A stretch of 64,000 nucleotides of DNA from Oncomelania hupensis (taxonomy: Eukaryota > Mollusca > Gastropoda > Littorinimorpha > Pomatiopsidae). Position 1 is the stretch's first letter, and every line of letters starts with the position of its first letter. Shown here in pieces: positions 32,571-44,875 of this stretch. Where the stretch lies: assembly GCA_036898135.1 (NCBI GenBank), contig CM072514.1, positions 13,010,715 through 13,074,714 of the forward strand, read 5' to 3'. Under the pieces are notes generated by a model that saw only the letters and a list, made by a program, of their open reading frames with translations, searched no databases and was not told the DNA's origin. The position numbers and the translations under genes were made by a program.

Positions 32571-35500
32571 TTATTGGGCGGGGACGAATTCTGGTGCTGT
32601 GGCCCTTAGTTGTGTTGGGTGGGCGACAGCTGCTGTGTCCTCCACGAGATGGCGACTGAGGTAGTCGGCTCCGTGTTCTCTTTGCCGGGGATGTACTCGA
32701 TTTGGAATGAGTATGCCTGAAGGGTGAGTGCCCATCTCATCAGGCGAGAGTTCAAAGACTTGGAGGCTGCCAGGAACGATAGTGGTTGGTGGTCCACCTG
32801 AACTGTGAAGTGGGTCCCATACAGGTAGAGTTGGAATTTCTGTATGGCCCAGACTAGTCCAAGGCATTCTTTCTCCGACGTGGCGTAGTGGGTCTCGGCG
32901 GGTCTCAATTTTCTGCTGGCGTAGGCGACAGGGAATAGCGTCTCTGCATTCTTGGGGTCGTGCTGTAGCAGTACTGCTCCGAGGCCTAAGTCGCTTGCGT
33001 CGGTGCGAAGAACGAATGGCTGAGTCAAATCGGGTAGGTGGAGTACTGGCGCCGATGTCATTCTGTCCTTGAGTGTTTGGAATGCTATCTCGCATTCGGC
33101 TGTCCAAACTACTTTGTCCGGGGCGATTTTCCGGGTTCCGTTTGTCAGTGGTACGGCGATGCTGTTGTAGTTGTGGATGAGCTTCTTCCGCGATGGCGAT
33201 GGCCATCCATGTGTGAGTGCTGGGGGTCGCTGGTCGGTCCGTGTACTTCTTGAGGAGATTGATGTGGTGGTATCGGGCTCTCCCGTTCACCTCTACTTGG
33301 TAGACTGTTTTGGATTTCTTGGCAGTCACCCGGTACGGTCCTCTCCAAGCGATGTCCAGCTTGTTGGTTCCACTTGGAAGTAAGAGTAGCACTTGATCGC
33401 CGACTTGCAGTTCTCTGCCCTTCGCGTGGCGGTTGTAGTACTTCGCCTGACGGGCTCTTGCCTTCTTCAGTGCTTCACCAGCTTTCTTCCACGTTGCTTT
33501 GAGGGTTTCCTGCAGGTCTGCGACGTACTTGGTGGCACCTCTTGGTGTGTCGTCTATCTTGGCCTCCGTCCAACTTCTGCGTAGGGCTTCTAGCGGTCCT
33601 GCTAGAGGTCTGCCGAATAGCAATGTTGACGGGGTGTAGCCTGTGGCTGCATTGGGCGTTTCTCTATATGCGAACAGTGCCGCATTCACGTAGGTGTCCC
33701 ACGCTTCTGGATTGTCGTCGGCGACTTTCCTGAGTATGGTGAGAAGGGTTCCATCAGTCTTTCTACTTGTCCGTTGCTGGCGGGGTGATATGGTGGTGTG
33801 CGAATGTGATGAACTTGTATCAACTCGAACACGTCTTGCATCAGGCGGCCGGTGAACTGAGATCCGTTGTCCGTTCTAATGCTGTCCGGGAATCCGACTC
33901 TGGTAAAGATGGCGATGAGTGCATCTGCAATCTTCTTGGTGTCTATCGCTGGCAACGGGACTGCTTCGCACCACATCGTACATGCGTCGACGAGTGTGAG
34001 TAGAAATCTGTTCCGCTTCTTGGTCATGGGCAGTGGTCCTACTATGTCTACTGAGACTTGCTGGAATGGTACGCCGACTACTACCGATGGTCCTAAGGTA
34101 ACTGGTACGGTGTGATGTCGCGGGGAATATCGTTGACATTGGTGACAAGATTTCACGTAGCGCTTGACATCCTCCGTGATTCCTGGCCAATAGTAGTGTG
34201 CGCTGATTCTCTGCACTGTGGCTCCAATTCCCATGTGTCCGCTGAGTGGCATGCTGTGGCCTAGTTCTAGTACTTGGGCTCGAAGGGTGGCTGGTAGTAC
34301 TAGTTGGGTGTGATCTCCATCTCCTTGTCGATGTAGAACTCCCTCTTCCATGTAGAAGTCTCCCTTGTGCGGGGGTGTGTGCGCCTTGGGTAGCTTCTGG
34401 AAGCACTTCGCTATCGAGGTGTCTTCTTTCTGTGCTGTTTTGATCTCTTCGAGTCCTGGATTCGGAGCGAACTCGGGCTGGGGTGGTTGGGTTTTAGCTT
34501 GGGCCCTGGTTTGCACTGCAGCTATCTCTACAGTTTTAGGGGGCGTGCCTAAGAACACATACCTACAACCTAGCACTAGATCATACAGGGGTTTCTGTAA
34601 AACAGCTGCTTGGATTCGTCCTGTGACGTACCTACTCTCTACTTCTATCCAAGCTATTGGGCAAGTAGTCGTCGGTTTCGTCAAGTCTGCTCCTTGTAAG
34701 TCGACTGTCTTGTCTGTCAAGTCCGCGCGCGATACCAGAGATTCGCTAACTATCGCGTCGTATGATAGACCTGTGTCATACAGACAGTTCGCTTCTTTTC
34801 CGTTGACCTTGACCGTGTCTGTCACCGATGGGTGATCTCCGATCGTGTGTGGCTTGTTACCGCTACTTTGAGTTAGAACTCTGTGCGCTGGCCGGCTTTC
34901 GCGCTCTTCCCTACGTTGTGCGGCCAACTTGAAACATTCTGCGGTGGAGTGATTGTTTCTATTGCAGAACGAACAATACCGTCTCTGTTCTGCGGGACCT
35001 CTTTTCCCGAATTCCGTGTTGGGTCCTTTATTTTGCCCAGGTCTGGGGTTATTCGGCTTATTCGCGGTGCGCTCTTCCCGGTTAGGGCTTCGTTTCTGTG
35101 CCTCTTTCCCGTTAGGCTTTAGGTCTCGCCTGAAGCTCTTGGCTTCTCCGTGTGCGGCCACGTACCTATCTGCGACCTTGACCAGATCTTCCAGTCTTTC
35201 CGCGCCCTGCTCTACTGAGAATGTCCTCAGCTCGGGGGTCATGGTTTCCCGTAGCTGTTCCCATACTAACAGTTCTGTCAGTCCATCATACGTCTTAGCC
35301 GTGGCTGACTGGCTAATCCACTTATCCAGCATTGTGGACAACCGATCCGCGAACTGCGCATAGCTCTCTCCTTTCACTCTCCGATTGGTGCGGAATTTTT
35401 GCCGATAGCATTCTCCTGTTAGTTCGAATCCCGTTAGGAGTGCCTCTTTTACTTTGTGATAGTCAGTCACTCTGTCAGTTGGTAGCTTACTGTAGATGTC

Positions 35501-36247
35501 ATAAGCCTTTCCTCTAAGCCCTTGACTAAGCTTAAAGGACCAATGAGTGGGATCTAGTTTATACTCTGTTGCTAGACGCTCAAACCTAGTCAGATAGAGA
35601 TCTAGACCTTCCTCTCTCTCATTGAATGTTCCCAGTGGAAATGACATTCCTTGTACAGGGTTGGATGCTACCTCTAGCTGATCTGAGTGGGGAGGGGTTG
35701 AGGATGAACTAGAAGCTCCTGATCCCAATCTCCTCAGCTCTAACTCATGCTGTCTGTCTTTTTCTTTTTCTGCCCGCTCATACTCCCATTTCCTAACTTC
35801 TGCTTCTCTCTCTGCTGCTAATGCTGCCTTCTTCTGTTCTCCTTCTAATTCTAATTTCTTCTGTTCTCTTGCTGCTTCTAACTCTGCTTTCTTTTGCTCT
35901 GCCTCTAAGGCTAGTTTCTTCTGCTCTGCTTCTAGTTCTGCTTTTTTCTGTTCTCTCTCTAATTCTAATTTCTTCTGTTCTCTTGCTGCTTCTAACTCTG
36001 CTTTCTTTTGCTCTGCCTCTAAGGCTAGTTTCTTCTGCTCTGCTTCTAGTTCTGCTTTTTTCTGTTCTCTCTCTGCGGCTCTCTCTGCCGCTTCGAGTTT
36101 CTTCGCCTCTCTCTCTGCTGCTCTCTCTGCCTTAGCCTCCTGTTTCTCTACCTCTGCATTGATATACGCAATTAGGTCTCCCCCTGCTAAGTGTAAAGCT
36201 TCCCCTAATTCCTTGAAGCGCAATCTCAAGGCCACTGGGTCCGACAT
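32571..36247 (-). pseudogene. broken gag-pol of LTR copy 2
   Basis: From the ATG near 36247 the frame encodes coiled coil, capsid, CCHC knuckle, protease and integrase up to just after the third catalytic residue region (NGQVERL), ending in a shifted frame at 33686. Compared with copies 1 and 3 one base is missing near 33750. The frame from 33689 continues the integrase C-terminus (GPY/F module). At about 33182 there is a deletion of roughly 0.83 kb that removes most of the reverse transcriptase including its FMDD site and joins the integrase tail to the connection/RNase H region. A second missing base near 32673 shifts the last codons. The coiled coil carries an extra duplicated block, so it is longer than in the other copies. 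Confidence 0.92.
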
Positions 36248-36587
36248 TGTCAAACGTGTCTATGAACAACCTCTGAATCACGTGGAATACCAAAACACTA
36301 GCAATATTGCAATTCAATAACAACAATGCAAAGACAATCAAATTCGTAATCAATAATAGAATAAAACAAGAGTCAAATGGCATACAACAGTTATTTAAGC
36401 AAAACCTGCAAAAGAACAATGCAACATACAGGCACAAAAATATTTGAAGCAAAAAAGTTTTTAACTAAAGAATAGTGCACCAGAACTGATCAGTCCTTGT
36501 TACAAGTATTCTAAGTTATTCTACTACTGCTGTTATCTAATTTTATTGTACTTAGGTCCGGTTATACCCAATTCCTATTATACACAG

Positions 36588-36605
36588 ATCCTGGCAGGCT
36601 CGCCA
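36588..36605 (-). promoter_or_regulatory. primer binding site, tRNA-Arg-like, copy 2
   Basis: It reads TGGCGAGCCTGCCAGGAT in element orientation, as in copy 3, seven bases inside the 5' LTR. It differs by one base from the complement of an animal tRNA-Arg 3' end. Confidence 0.65.
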
Positions 36606-36612
36606 ATTAAAG

Positions 36613-38134
36613 TGTCACGTGGGGTTTATGGGCTCTGCACAATGGAATTATGGACCCTCACGTTTATTCGGTGGGAACTGCTAGTAAGTCACCCTATGAA
36701 TTACTTTAATAAATTTATTTGTTTAGCTCGTTCTGTGTTAAGGTTGGGGTACAGAAATAGATAGAAAAATGGTAAAAGATTACTGTCACACTAGCTTTCA
36801 CACGGCTATGAATCATATGTAGTCCAGCCACTTGATAACAGTTAAAATCACACATTTATTTCTTCTACTCTATACAAGATTCTCTAAGTACTAATCTAAC
36901 TTAAAAAGTCTCAGTTACTGCTAATAGTTCGATCGCTGATAGTCTAGGCAGCTGTTATATCTTCCTCGGGCACTTGCTATTATATTTCATGTAGATTTGG
37001 ACTACTGTGGTCCGTTTTACAGTTTCTGAAGAGTTGGACTACTGTGGTCCGCTTTACAGTTTCTGAAGAGTTTAAGTGCACCTTCGTTGATTACACTTAA
37101 CTTTCTGATGGTGCGGTCGAAGTCCTTCTGTGAGGTAGCTTCTGGTACACCTTTGTCGTTGTGTAGTTGGGTTCCCTTGCCACGCTGTGGGGTCTGACAG
37201 GGTGTTTTTCAAGGTAGCTCTTTCCGACTTGTGCGGTAGAGGCTCCTCAACCAACTAGTCGTTTCTGTGGAGTGGGGTGCACAGGATAGCTCGGGATAGC
37301 TCGCCTGCTCGTCTGTAATATAAGAGACGAAATTCTGCACAACCCTGAATAATCGGTTTGTGCAGAGCGTCTCACTGAAAGCCAAAGTAGCCCTCAGTGA
37401 TAGCTCCACATCTCTATACATAAGCGACGAACATTCTGCTACTTCCGGGGTCCACTGGAATCTCACTCTAAATTCCTATACATACATAAATATCAATCGT
37501 GTCTAACTATACACATACAGAATTAATAATATTATAAACATTCAGTGGTACAGCCACTGGTCTGCAAACATACATATAAGTTAAACAACAGTGGTTCCGT
37601 ACGGGATACAACATGGCGGCGCAACCGGTCATGTTGAGCCTCGTGGTCGGCTCTTCCATGTGGTACGGCAAATTCGGATTAATAATTCACATTTATGCAT
37701 AGCAAATTCTTCAAACATAATTTCAACAATAATATAAATATAGCACGATGAAACAGAAGGGTGTTCATTTACCTGCTTGACAAGTTCAGGCCCGTGGTGA
37801 CTTGATAGAACTCTAAGATTCTAAAGTCCTGCTTCCTGGTCTATGAGTGAAGAGATTTCTCTACTGTGGAGATGTTGACTCTTCCTCGTCTCACACACGA
37901 CTGATTCAAACTGTGCTAGGATCTGACACAGTAAAACTGCTCTACCCGCTAAGCTGAGCTCTCATTGGTTAAAACGGTCAAATTCAAAGCTCAAGTGCTG
38001 ACTCACTGCGTTGTGTGTGGCTAGCTCGCTGTGTGTGGCCTTAATTGCTGCTGTGTAATCTACTGACTCTCTACTGTTACAAAGACTACACATGGCTAAG
38101 CAGTAATAAGCAGAGTTACAACTAGCCAGTTCAT

Positions 38135-38138
<4 letters not shown>
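36613..38138 (-). repeat. 5' LTR of LTR copy 2
   Basis: Partner of 30877-32403. It has TGACTCA at 37999-38005. Confidence 0.92.
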
Positions 38139-38198
<60 letters not shown>

Positions 38199-38222
38199 GA
38201 TTAAGACAGAGGAAAAGAGAGG

Positions 38223-38263
<41 letters not shown>

Positions 38264-38681
38264 TTTCCAAAACAAATTTGATCCAATGGAGTCTTACCAA
38301 AACTAATTTGATACAAGGTGCCGTTACAGTTGGTTACAGATAATATGACTCGAGTTCAACCAGTGTGATGTGCGCTGCTAAGCAAACACACACCGAGAGA
38401 AATTCTCACTTTTTCCTCGCTCAGCAACAAATACTCCAACAGAAGATGCACACGTAGCGAACGTTACAGAAATAAACTGACAGTAAGCATGTTGAGGAAC
38501 ACACAATGGAAGACGGGTAAATAAAAATAAGGGAATATTTCACCAATTCCCAAAGAATAAAAAATAAACTCGGGGTAAGCTTTATGTATTATTTACACTT
38601 TGTAACCCTAAACTTACGGGAGAGAGACAAACAGAGAGAACGAGACAGAAAGAGATAGAGAGCGAGACAGAGATAGAGAGC

Positions 38682-38756
<75 letters not shown>

Positions 38757-39059
38757 GTTGAGTCTACGAGCACGAGCCGGCATAATTCAAGTCCAGTAAG
38801 TGTTGCCACTATCTTAAATTTCAAAGTTCGACAGCAGCTTCCACAAAACACTAGTACAGATCAGCGTGTTGATCCCGAATTATCTGGAAGAAGAAGAAGA
38901 AGAAGAAGAAGAAGAAGAAGAAGAAGAAGAAGAAGAAGAAGAAGAAGAAGAAGAAGAAGAATTGATTTAGATTCTAATGATGATGATGATGATGATGTTG
39001 ATAAATTTAGATTCTGATGATGATGATTATGATGATGAGGATGATGAAGACGAAGAATT

Positions 39060-39111
<52 letters not shown>

Positions 39112-39180
39112 AGCAGACAGAGACAGAGACATAATATATAGAGACAGAGAGACACACACACAAACTAAGCAGACCTTACA
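38139..39180. repeat. GA, CAGA and GAA microsatellite block
   Basis: GA tracts lie at about 38139-38165, 38227-38262, 38690-38754 and 39064-39092; CAGA units at 38166-38200 and 39092-39120; a GAA tract at 38889-38961 and GAT units after it. Unassigned DNA lies between. Confidence 0.85.
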
Positions 39181-39519
39181 GCGGTGATAGAAATGCGATG
39201 ATGCGTCAAGTCGTACTGAGTGTTTGCTAATGAAACGAAAGTAAAAGTCAAAAGATAACGGATATAACCTTTGTGGCGGGCATTGAGTCCCTTATAGCAG
39301 CAGAACATACTCTCTTCATGCCTTCTTCGTCATGTTGTTCATTTACTCCAACAGACTTCTTTTCTTGACGCGCATCAACACAAATCATGCTTCGCAATGT
39401 CACGCTTCTCGTCTGCTACGGTAAGGTGGAGTTGCTGTTCTTGGTTGTCTTATTGCTGCCCAAAGCTGCTCGTGTTTATTATGTGTTTGTTTCTAATATT
39501 AGATTTGGTTATGAAATAA
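39181..39519. other. unassigned DNA
   Basis: No recognisable feature. Confidence 0.3.
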
Positions 39520-39913
39520 TAATAAATAATAATACAGGATGCTATACGCGCCTTACCCCAAATCATTCAGGCTCAAAGCGCGGCGACCTATACCAACATA
39601 CACGCTCACCTGTCTCATCCACCCTCACACATACCAAACACACATCCATCACTCAAACAGGTGGTGTAAAGGCAGGGAGATCGCTATTAGAAGACGGAAA
39701 GAAAATCGAATTTTTATTTTTGAAATTTTTATATTGACTGCGTCCTGTACCATTATTGAAGGGAGGGAGGAAAACGGAGTGCCCGGAGAAAACCCTCGGT
39801 GACCTCAATAGTCTCGTACCTAAGTCACATACGTTCGCCCCTTGCGGGAATCGAACCCGCGACCTTCGGCATAGGAAACCGGCGACTTATCCACTGCGCC
39901 ACGAGGCCACCCC
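39520..39913 (-). mobile_element. tRNA-derived SINE, family A (fullest copy)
   Basis: Read on the - strand, the head has CGTGGCGCAGTGGATAAG (A box) and GGGTTCGATTCCCGC (B box), then GGTCACCGAGGGTTTTCTCC, then a 3' half with GCCGCGCTTTGAGC, and a tail of ATT units at 39520-39536. Partial copies are at 913-1125, 10681-10853, 63440-63535 and 63930-64000. Confidence 0.88.
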
Positions 39914-39964
39914 GAGATTCATATTTTTGTTTGGATTTCACACTCTGCCCTCCCTACCTGCAAC

Positions 39965-39998
39965 TCTGTCTCTCTCTGTCTCTCTCTCTGTCTCTCTT

Positions 39999-40053
<55 letters not shown>
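39965..40053. repeat. CT microsatellite
   Basis: CTCTGT units then a pure CT run directly upstream of LINE E. Confidence 0.93.
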
Positions 40054-40058
<5 letters not shown>

Positions 40059-40089
40059 TCTCTGATATATCTCGAATGTGTTTGTGTAC

Positions 40090-40486
40090 AGTGCTACAGA
40101 AGACTTTTGAGCATTTCCTATAACCAGCGCATCACCAACGACGAAGTCCGACAGATCATCACACAAGCTATTGTGGACAACACGAAGACCTGCTCACAGT
40201 GGTGAAAAAACGGAAACTCAGATGGTATGGCCACGTCACCAGATCATCAGGGCTTGCAAAGACCATCCTGCAAGGCACAGTGCAAGGAGGTAGAAGAAGA
40301 GGGACACCGAAAAAGAGGTGGGAGGACAACATTCGAGAATGGACCGGTTTGACACTGAGCGAAACCATCAGAATTGCTGAGGACAGGGAAAGATGGAGTA
40401 CGCTGGTTAAACGATCATCTGTGGTGCCCCTACGACCTCCGAGTTACAGGATGGGATAGGATAGGATAGGAAGGATAGGATAGGCT
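40090..40486 (+). pseudogene. RTE-like LINE E, 3' end only
   Basis: The frame encodes CYRRLLSISYNQRITNDEV, then a frame change, KKRKLRWYGHVTRSSGLAKT, KKRWEDNIREWTGL and the usual C-terminus ending PSYRMG. The tail is of GGATA units (about 40447-40486). It is dead through truncation and a frameshift near 40190. Confidence 0.88.
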
Positions 40487-40539
40487 GTAATTTTTCAGAC
40501 GCTGCATTGCATTTGCATAATAAGGCTTACGTATTATAT

Positions 40540-40850
40540 AGCGCAGTTGGGGGCGCGACGAGCTCGTGTCTGAGGTTGCGGGTTCGATTCCCGGTGTCCC
40601 AGACACTGTATTGACTTTGTTCACTGGCCACCGTACTGGTGCTGTCAGCCTAGTGGTTATGTCAGTGTATTTTAGGTGGGTTTAGGGGTAAATTTCGGTT
40701 AGAATTGGTACCTGGACTTTTATCTCCCCTTGTCCTAGGTGTCACTCTGGAGCTTATTGGCCATACTCATCAATTCAGAGGTGTGTGTTATTGTGCATTT
40801 CGAAGGCAGCACAACAGCACAATAGACGACGTTTGAACTGATGTTTTAAA
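40540..40850 (+). mobile_element. possible tRNA-derived SINE (degenerate head)
   Basis: GTTGCGGGTTCGATTCCCGG at about 40575-40594 is a perfect B-box region, preceded by a weak A box near 40540. No second copy is present in the window, so the limits are guesses. Confidence 0.4.
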
Positions 40851-41559
40851 CTGTCAGAAGACTTGTTCATGGAGATTGAGTACGGCAGAGAATTCCAGTT
40901 CGGTGGTCCAGTTTAATGTTGAAAGGATGGAAGCTTGGGGCGAGGTGGTTGTAGGCTTCAAAGATCGAAACATTTTCTTTCTAGAATTGAAAAGGAAAAT
41001 AATTGCTAACGCCCCCAGCTCTTCACGGGATGGATTCCAAGGATAGCGATGCGTTCTATATTCAGTGACCCCATCGGGAGGGGAGGGAGGAGGGGTAGGG
41101 AGGGGGACACTCTCACAGACCGCGACAGAGGAACTCAATTTATTGCTTTGTCGACCTATGAAACAGATTGAAAGTGAAGGTCAAGGCTAAGATCAAAACG
41201 TAAGCAGCAGAATGGAGGCTCTAGGTTATGAAAATTCATGGGGAACAATATTAATGGAGCCAGTTACGGGAACATAAGGACGGAGACCTTTAATTTTATA
41301 CCAGTGTTTGGCTTGTGAGTGTGTCCGTCAGTGGTGACTATTGTGCACTCTTGTGTGCTGTAACAGTCGCGTATTGTTGGACGGGTTATTGTGGGGGCTG
41401 CATCAAACCCTTAAGAGTTTACTAATGAGGTATGTTTTCTGTATCCGGTAGCAACGTTTTGGTTTAAGAATGCTGTCAACGTAAACGCGTTGTGCCCGTC
41501 TGCCGTATCTCCAATGGTGGATGCAGATGTTAAAACTCCAGTGTTCATTTAATGATTGT
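40851..41559. other. unassigned DNA
   Basis: No gene or repeat recognised. Confidence 0.3.
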
Positions 41560-41695
41560 CCGATGACCCACGCTCTCCTTTGAACGTCTGCTGGTGTCAG
41601 ACTGACCGATATCACTACGGGTTTTTACAGTGTCTGAGGCTGGCACTACTGGCATTTCGCTGATATCAGTGGACCCATGGAAGACGGCGCTATGT

Positions 41696-41766
<71 letters not shown>
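41560..41766 (+). mobile_element. SINE-like 3' end with ATC tail
   Basis: GGAAGACGGCGCTATGTAAATC runs straight into a long ATC repeat (41698-41766). This resembles 3' ends of metazoan SINEs that end in GCGCTATATAA-type words plus a short tandem tail. Confidence 0.45.
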
Positions 41767-41767
<1 letters not shown>

Positions 41768-42480
41768 GGCATCATCATTATAATCATGTGTGTGTGGCGG
41801 TGTGCACAAATCTCTCTCTCTCTCTCCCTCTCTGTCTGTCTGTCTGTCTGTCTCTGTCTGTCTCTCTCTCCGTACGACGTGCGTCTGTCTATCTCTGTGC
41901 GTAGCGGTCGGCGTTTGTGTGTGGCGTATTACCATGTTTCAAACGGGGTTGATGCATGGTGAACTAAAGAAGCGACGAGCTGAGTGAATGACAGTTTATT
42001 TAGACAAGATTTACAGGGCCTTCGTCGATTACTTGCTCGTTCCCTCAGTGTCAGATAAGGGTATAAGATAAGAGTATACTGAATGACATAGAAGTGAATC
42101 TGCAGACTTAGGTTAGATTTCTGTGTATTGTGAACCTCTGTGATCGGTGGGATTGGAACATTAGGAGAAGGTTCGTGAGGTTATTTTGTAGGATTTAGCA
42201 AGTTCAAACGGGTATTAATGGATTTTTGTTAACCTAGGTTTTATAACATTGTGATATTTGATCTGTAGCTTATATAATTGAACAGGGAGTTTGAATTTGA
42301 TTTCGATATTTAAGATAATCTGTGGGTTTTCGACAGTTTGAAAAGGGGAAATCGCTGATGTTTTAAACCTAACCACTGATGTTTTAAACCTAACCGGCCT
42401 TCTTCTCATTGTGTTAACTTGATCTGCAGTTTTTCGCTTCTTGATCTCCTTCTTACCAATGATCCGTATGGGGTTCAGAA
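41767..42480. other. CT/CTGT microsatellite and unassigned DNA
   Basis: CT and CTGT repeats lie at about 41814-41870. No gene is recognised. Confidence 0.4.
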
Positions 42481-42757
42481 AAGGTTTGATGGATTTAAAC
42501 CTAGTCTTCCAACATTTAAACCTAGACTTCCAACATTTAAACCTAGACTTCCAACATTTAAACCTAGTCTTCCAACATTTAAACCTAGACTTCCAACATT
42601 TAAACCTAGTCTTCCAACATTTAAACCTAGTCTTCCAACATTTAAACCTAGTCTTCCAACATTTAAACCTAGACTTCCAACATTTAAACCTAGACTTCCA
42701 ACATTTAAACCTAGTCTTCCAACATTTAAACCTAGATTTCAAACATTTAAACCTAGA
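42481..42757 (+). repeat. 21-bp minisatellite, about 13 units
   Basis: The unit is ATTTAAACCTAGACTTCCAAC with one variable A/T position. Because 21 is a multiple of three and no unit has a stop, frames stay open on both strands (for example PSLPTFK repeats). Older relatives of the unit lie at 42360-42395. Confidence 0.95.
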
Positions 42758-43591
42758 CCTTTATCTATTGTGATAATTCTTTCTTTCTTTTGTATTTTTG
42801 GGAATACGTGCAGTTTTTCGTAGATTTAGATATGACGGTCGAATATTAATAGGCGGGTTTTAACATTTTGAGAGAATCTGTCTTGAATTTTCACCAAAGA
42901 AACTTAGGGTTAGAAAAAGACGAAGCTTAAATGACTCAAAATTGTATACAAACTGATCCGTCCCATGTTTTAATCTGAATCTGTTTAAAGGTACTGAGAG
43001 ATATTTTGCAGTAGATTTATTCATAGGTTTTTAGTTGTAACATTCAGTGACATGTATAATATCTAATCAGCGGGTTTGGGCATTTCTGGATACCGTGTGT
43101 TCATAGATTTAGGCGTACGATACTTTTAAAATTGTCATTGTTGATCTCTGTGAGTTTGAACATTTTATGAGAGGGTTTGTAATGGAGTTTGGTCAAGGTT
43201 TCTACATTCTGTAATCTTTGCGATATCTGATCGGAGGGTTTAACTGTTTAAAGTTTGTCTGATTTTTTTTTCGTTTTTGTTTTCTCCAAACTTTTACTTT
43301 ACACTATAGGTAGCATGATGATAGAAGAATTTATTATTCCATATTACGTTCTCCGATGAGCATGTAAGCAATTTAAATGAACATTGAGGCGCGATTGTAG
43401 CAAAAGGTTCCTTGATACAATCATTACGCGTCACTCAGTATACAATAATTCCCGCTTGGTTACTTTACCACTGCGCTGTGGAACTTGTTCGGCAAGTGGC
43501 TATTACATTACATGGTTATTGCTTTAGGTCCAGCGGACTCTTGCGAGCCAAATCAGGACCAAAGTGGCTATTAGAAGAGGGAAAGGAAATA
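42758..43591. other. unassigned DNA
   Basis: Contains at about 43498-43562 the reverse copy of the short repeat with TGTAA tail (compare 13385-13500). Otherwise nothing recognised. Confidence 0.35.
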
Positions 43592-43795
43592 CAGTAAGTC
43601 CTCGGGTTAGGCCGGTCTCGACTTACGTTGTTTCGTGGTTACGACGCTCCTCCCCATAAAAATATAATAAATAATATTACGCGTCGTTCCGTCTTACGCG
43701 GTTTAGCGTCGTAAGCGACGTAAACAAACGGGAGCTAGTTTCTGGTGAGCGGCAGAAGAATACGCTTTGTTGTGGTTATACGGCGGGGAAGACGT
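43592..43795 (+). mobile_element. pogo/Tigger-type transposon end (tentative)
   Basis: After a TA dinucleotide the sequence CAGTAAGTCCTCGGGTTA resembles terminal repeats of pogo/Tigger elements and their MITEs. The right end is missing because LINE F begins here. Confidence 0.4.
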
Positions 43796-43796
43796 A

Positions 43797-44326
43797 AGGG
43801 TATCACGAAAACAACTGCTGTCTTGACAAGGTTGAAGCCCATTTGGAAAGACAGAAACATAAGTCTACACTCCAAGGTAAGGCTGCTGCGCTCCCTTGTC
43901 ATCTCCATCTTCCCATGCGCTTGCAAAACATAGAACCTCACAGCAGACCTACTATGAAGAATACAAAGCATGGAGATGAGGTGCTACAGAAGACTTCTGG
44001 GCATTTCCTATACCCAGCACATCATCAACGACCACGTCCGACAGACCGTCGCACAAACCATTGGACAACACGATGACCTGCTCACAGTGGTGAAGAAACG
44101 AAAACTCCGATGGTATGGCCACGTCACTAGAGCATCAGGCCTTGCAAAGACCGTCCTGAAGGCACGTTGCTAGGAGGCGGGGGAAGAGGGAGACGGAGAA
44201 AGAGGTGGGAGGACAACACTCGAGAATGGACTGGTCTGACACTGAGCGAAGCCATGAGGGTTGCTGAGGACAGAAAGATGAAGTACGCTGGTCATACGAT
44301 CATCTGTGGCAACGACCTTCTCCTCC
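43797..44326 (+). pseudogene. RTE-like LINE F, 3' portion
   Basis: Frames encode LTRLKPIWKDRNISLHSKV, then (shifted) MEMRCYRRLLGISYTQHI, KKRKLRWYGHVTRASGLAKT, and (shifted) KRWEDNTREWTGLTL. The GGATA tail is absent: the copy stops near ACGATCATCTGTGG. Two frameshifts are visible. Confidence 0.85.
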
Positions 44327-44448
44327 TCCCCTTCCTTCTTTCTTTCGATCGTTCTTACTTTCTTTGGTTGGTCGTAACGTCTTCTTCATCCAGATGATAA
44401 GACGCACGCACGCACACTATCACAAACATTTGCACCGCATACATATGT

Positions 44449-44875
44449 AGCCGAGCGGAGTATTTGACTCCCGTCTCTCGGCCACGGCCTTGAGAACATT
44501 GCTCCACCCGAGCTGTTATTTTCATTTTATCCCTCAAAAGAGGGACATAAAAATATTTGCCCTGCAAGGCGGTGAAGCGTGGTTGTAAGTACCGGGTTGC
44601 CGGCTACTAGTGCCACGCACTCTACTGCAAAGTCGCTGCCACCGACCTGCATAAAATGCCTGCCGACAATGTGGTCCCGCTCATCACTAAAAGCAGCAGG
44701 CGAATGGTCAGCCGGGGAGAACAAATGTCGTGTCGCCTTGTCCTGCGTAACCCAATGGCATACCCAAAGGATTCTGCAAAGCAGGAGCCACCCAAAGCTA
44801 GTCTAACCAAGAAATTCAAGGTAGACAATTTTTCTCCCAAGCCTCAACCAGTCGCCTCCCTTTCCGCTACACAGA
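44449..44875. repeat. dispersed repeat X, copy 1
   Basis: It begins GTAGCCGAGCGGAG and runs through ACTAGTGCCACG, AAATGTCGTGTCGCC and CAGGAGCCACCCAA to GTCGCCTCCCTTTCCG. The same order occurs at 47932-48346. Frames are open on both strands here but the + strand frame has stops in copy 2. I do not recognise the family. Confidence 0.8.

Larger units (their letters stand above)
30877..38138 (-). mobile_element. Gmr1-like LTR retrotransposon, copy 2 (defective)
   Basis: The element has LTRs of 1527 bp (30877-32403) and 1526 bp (36613-38138) and an interior of 4.2 kb, about 0.8 kb shorter than in copies 1 and 3. It sits in a GA microsatellite; the flanking five bases are GAGTG and GAGAG, so the target duplication is imperfect or was altered by repeat slippage. 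The LTRs differ by several substitutions and small indels (a missing GATAGCTCGG-type unit near 31560/37300 and an extra GGTTCCGT near 37595), so it is the oldest of the three copies. Deletion of the reverse transcriptase and frameshifts make it non-autonomous. Confidence 0.93.

Noticed and set aside
42215..42823. Frames with KCWKTRF or PSLPTFK repeats on both strands
   Set aside because: A 21-bp minisatellite gives a seven-residue repeat in every open frame on both strands.
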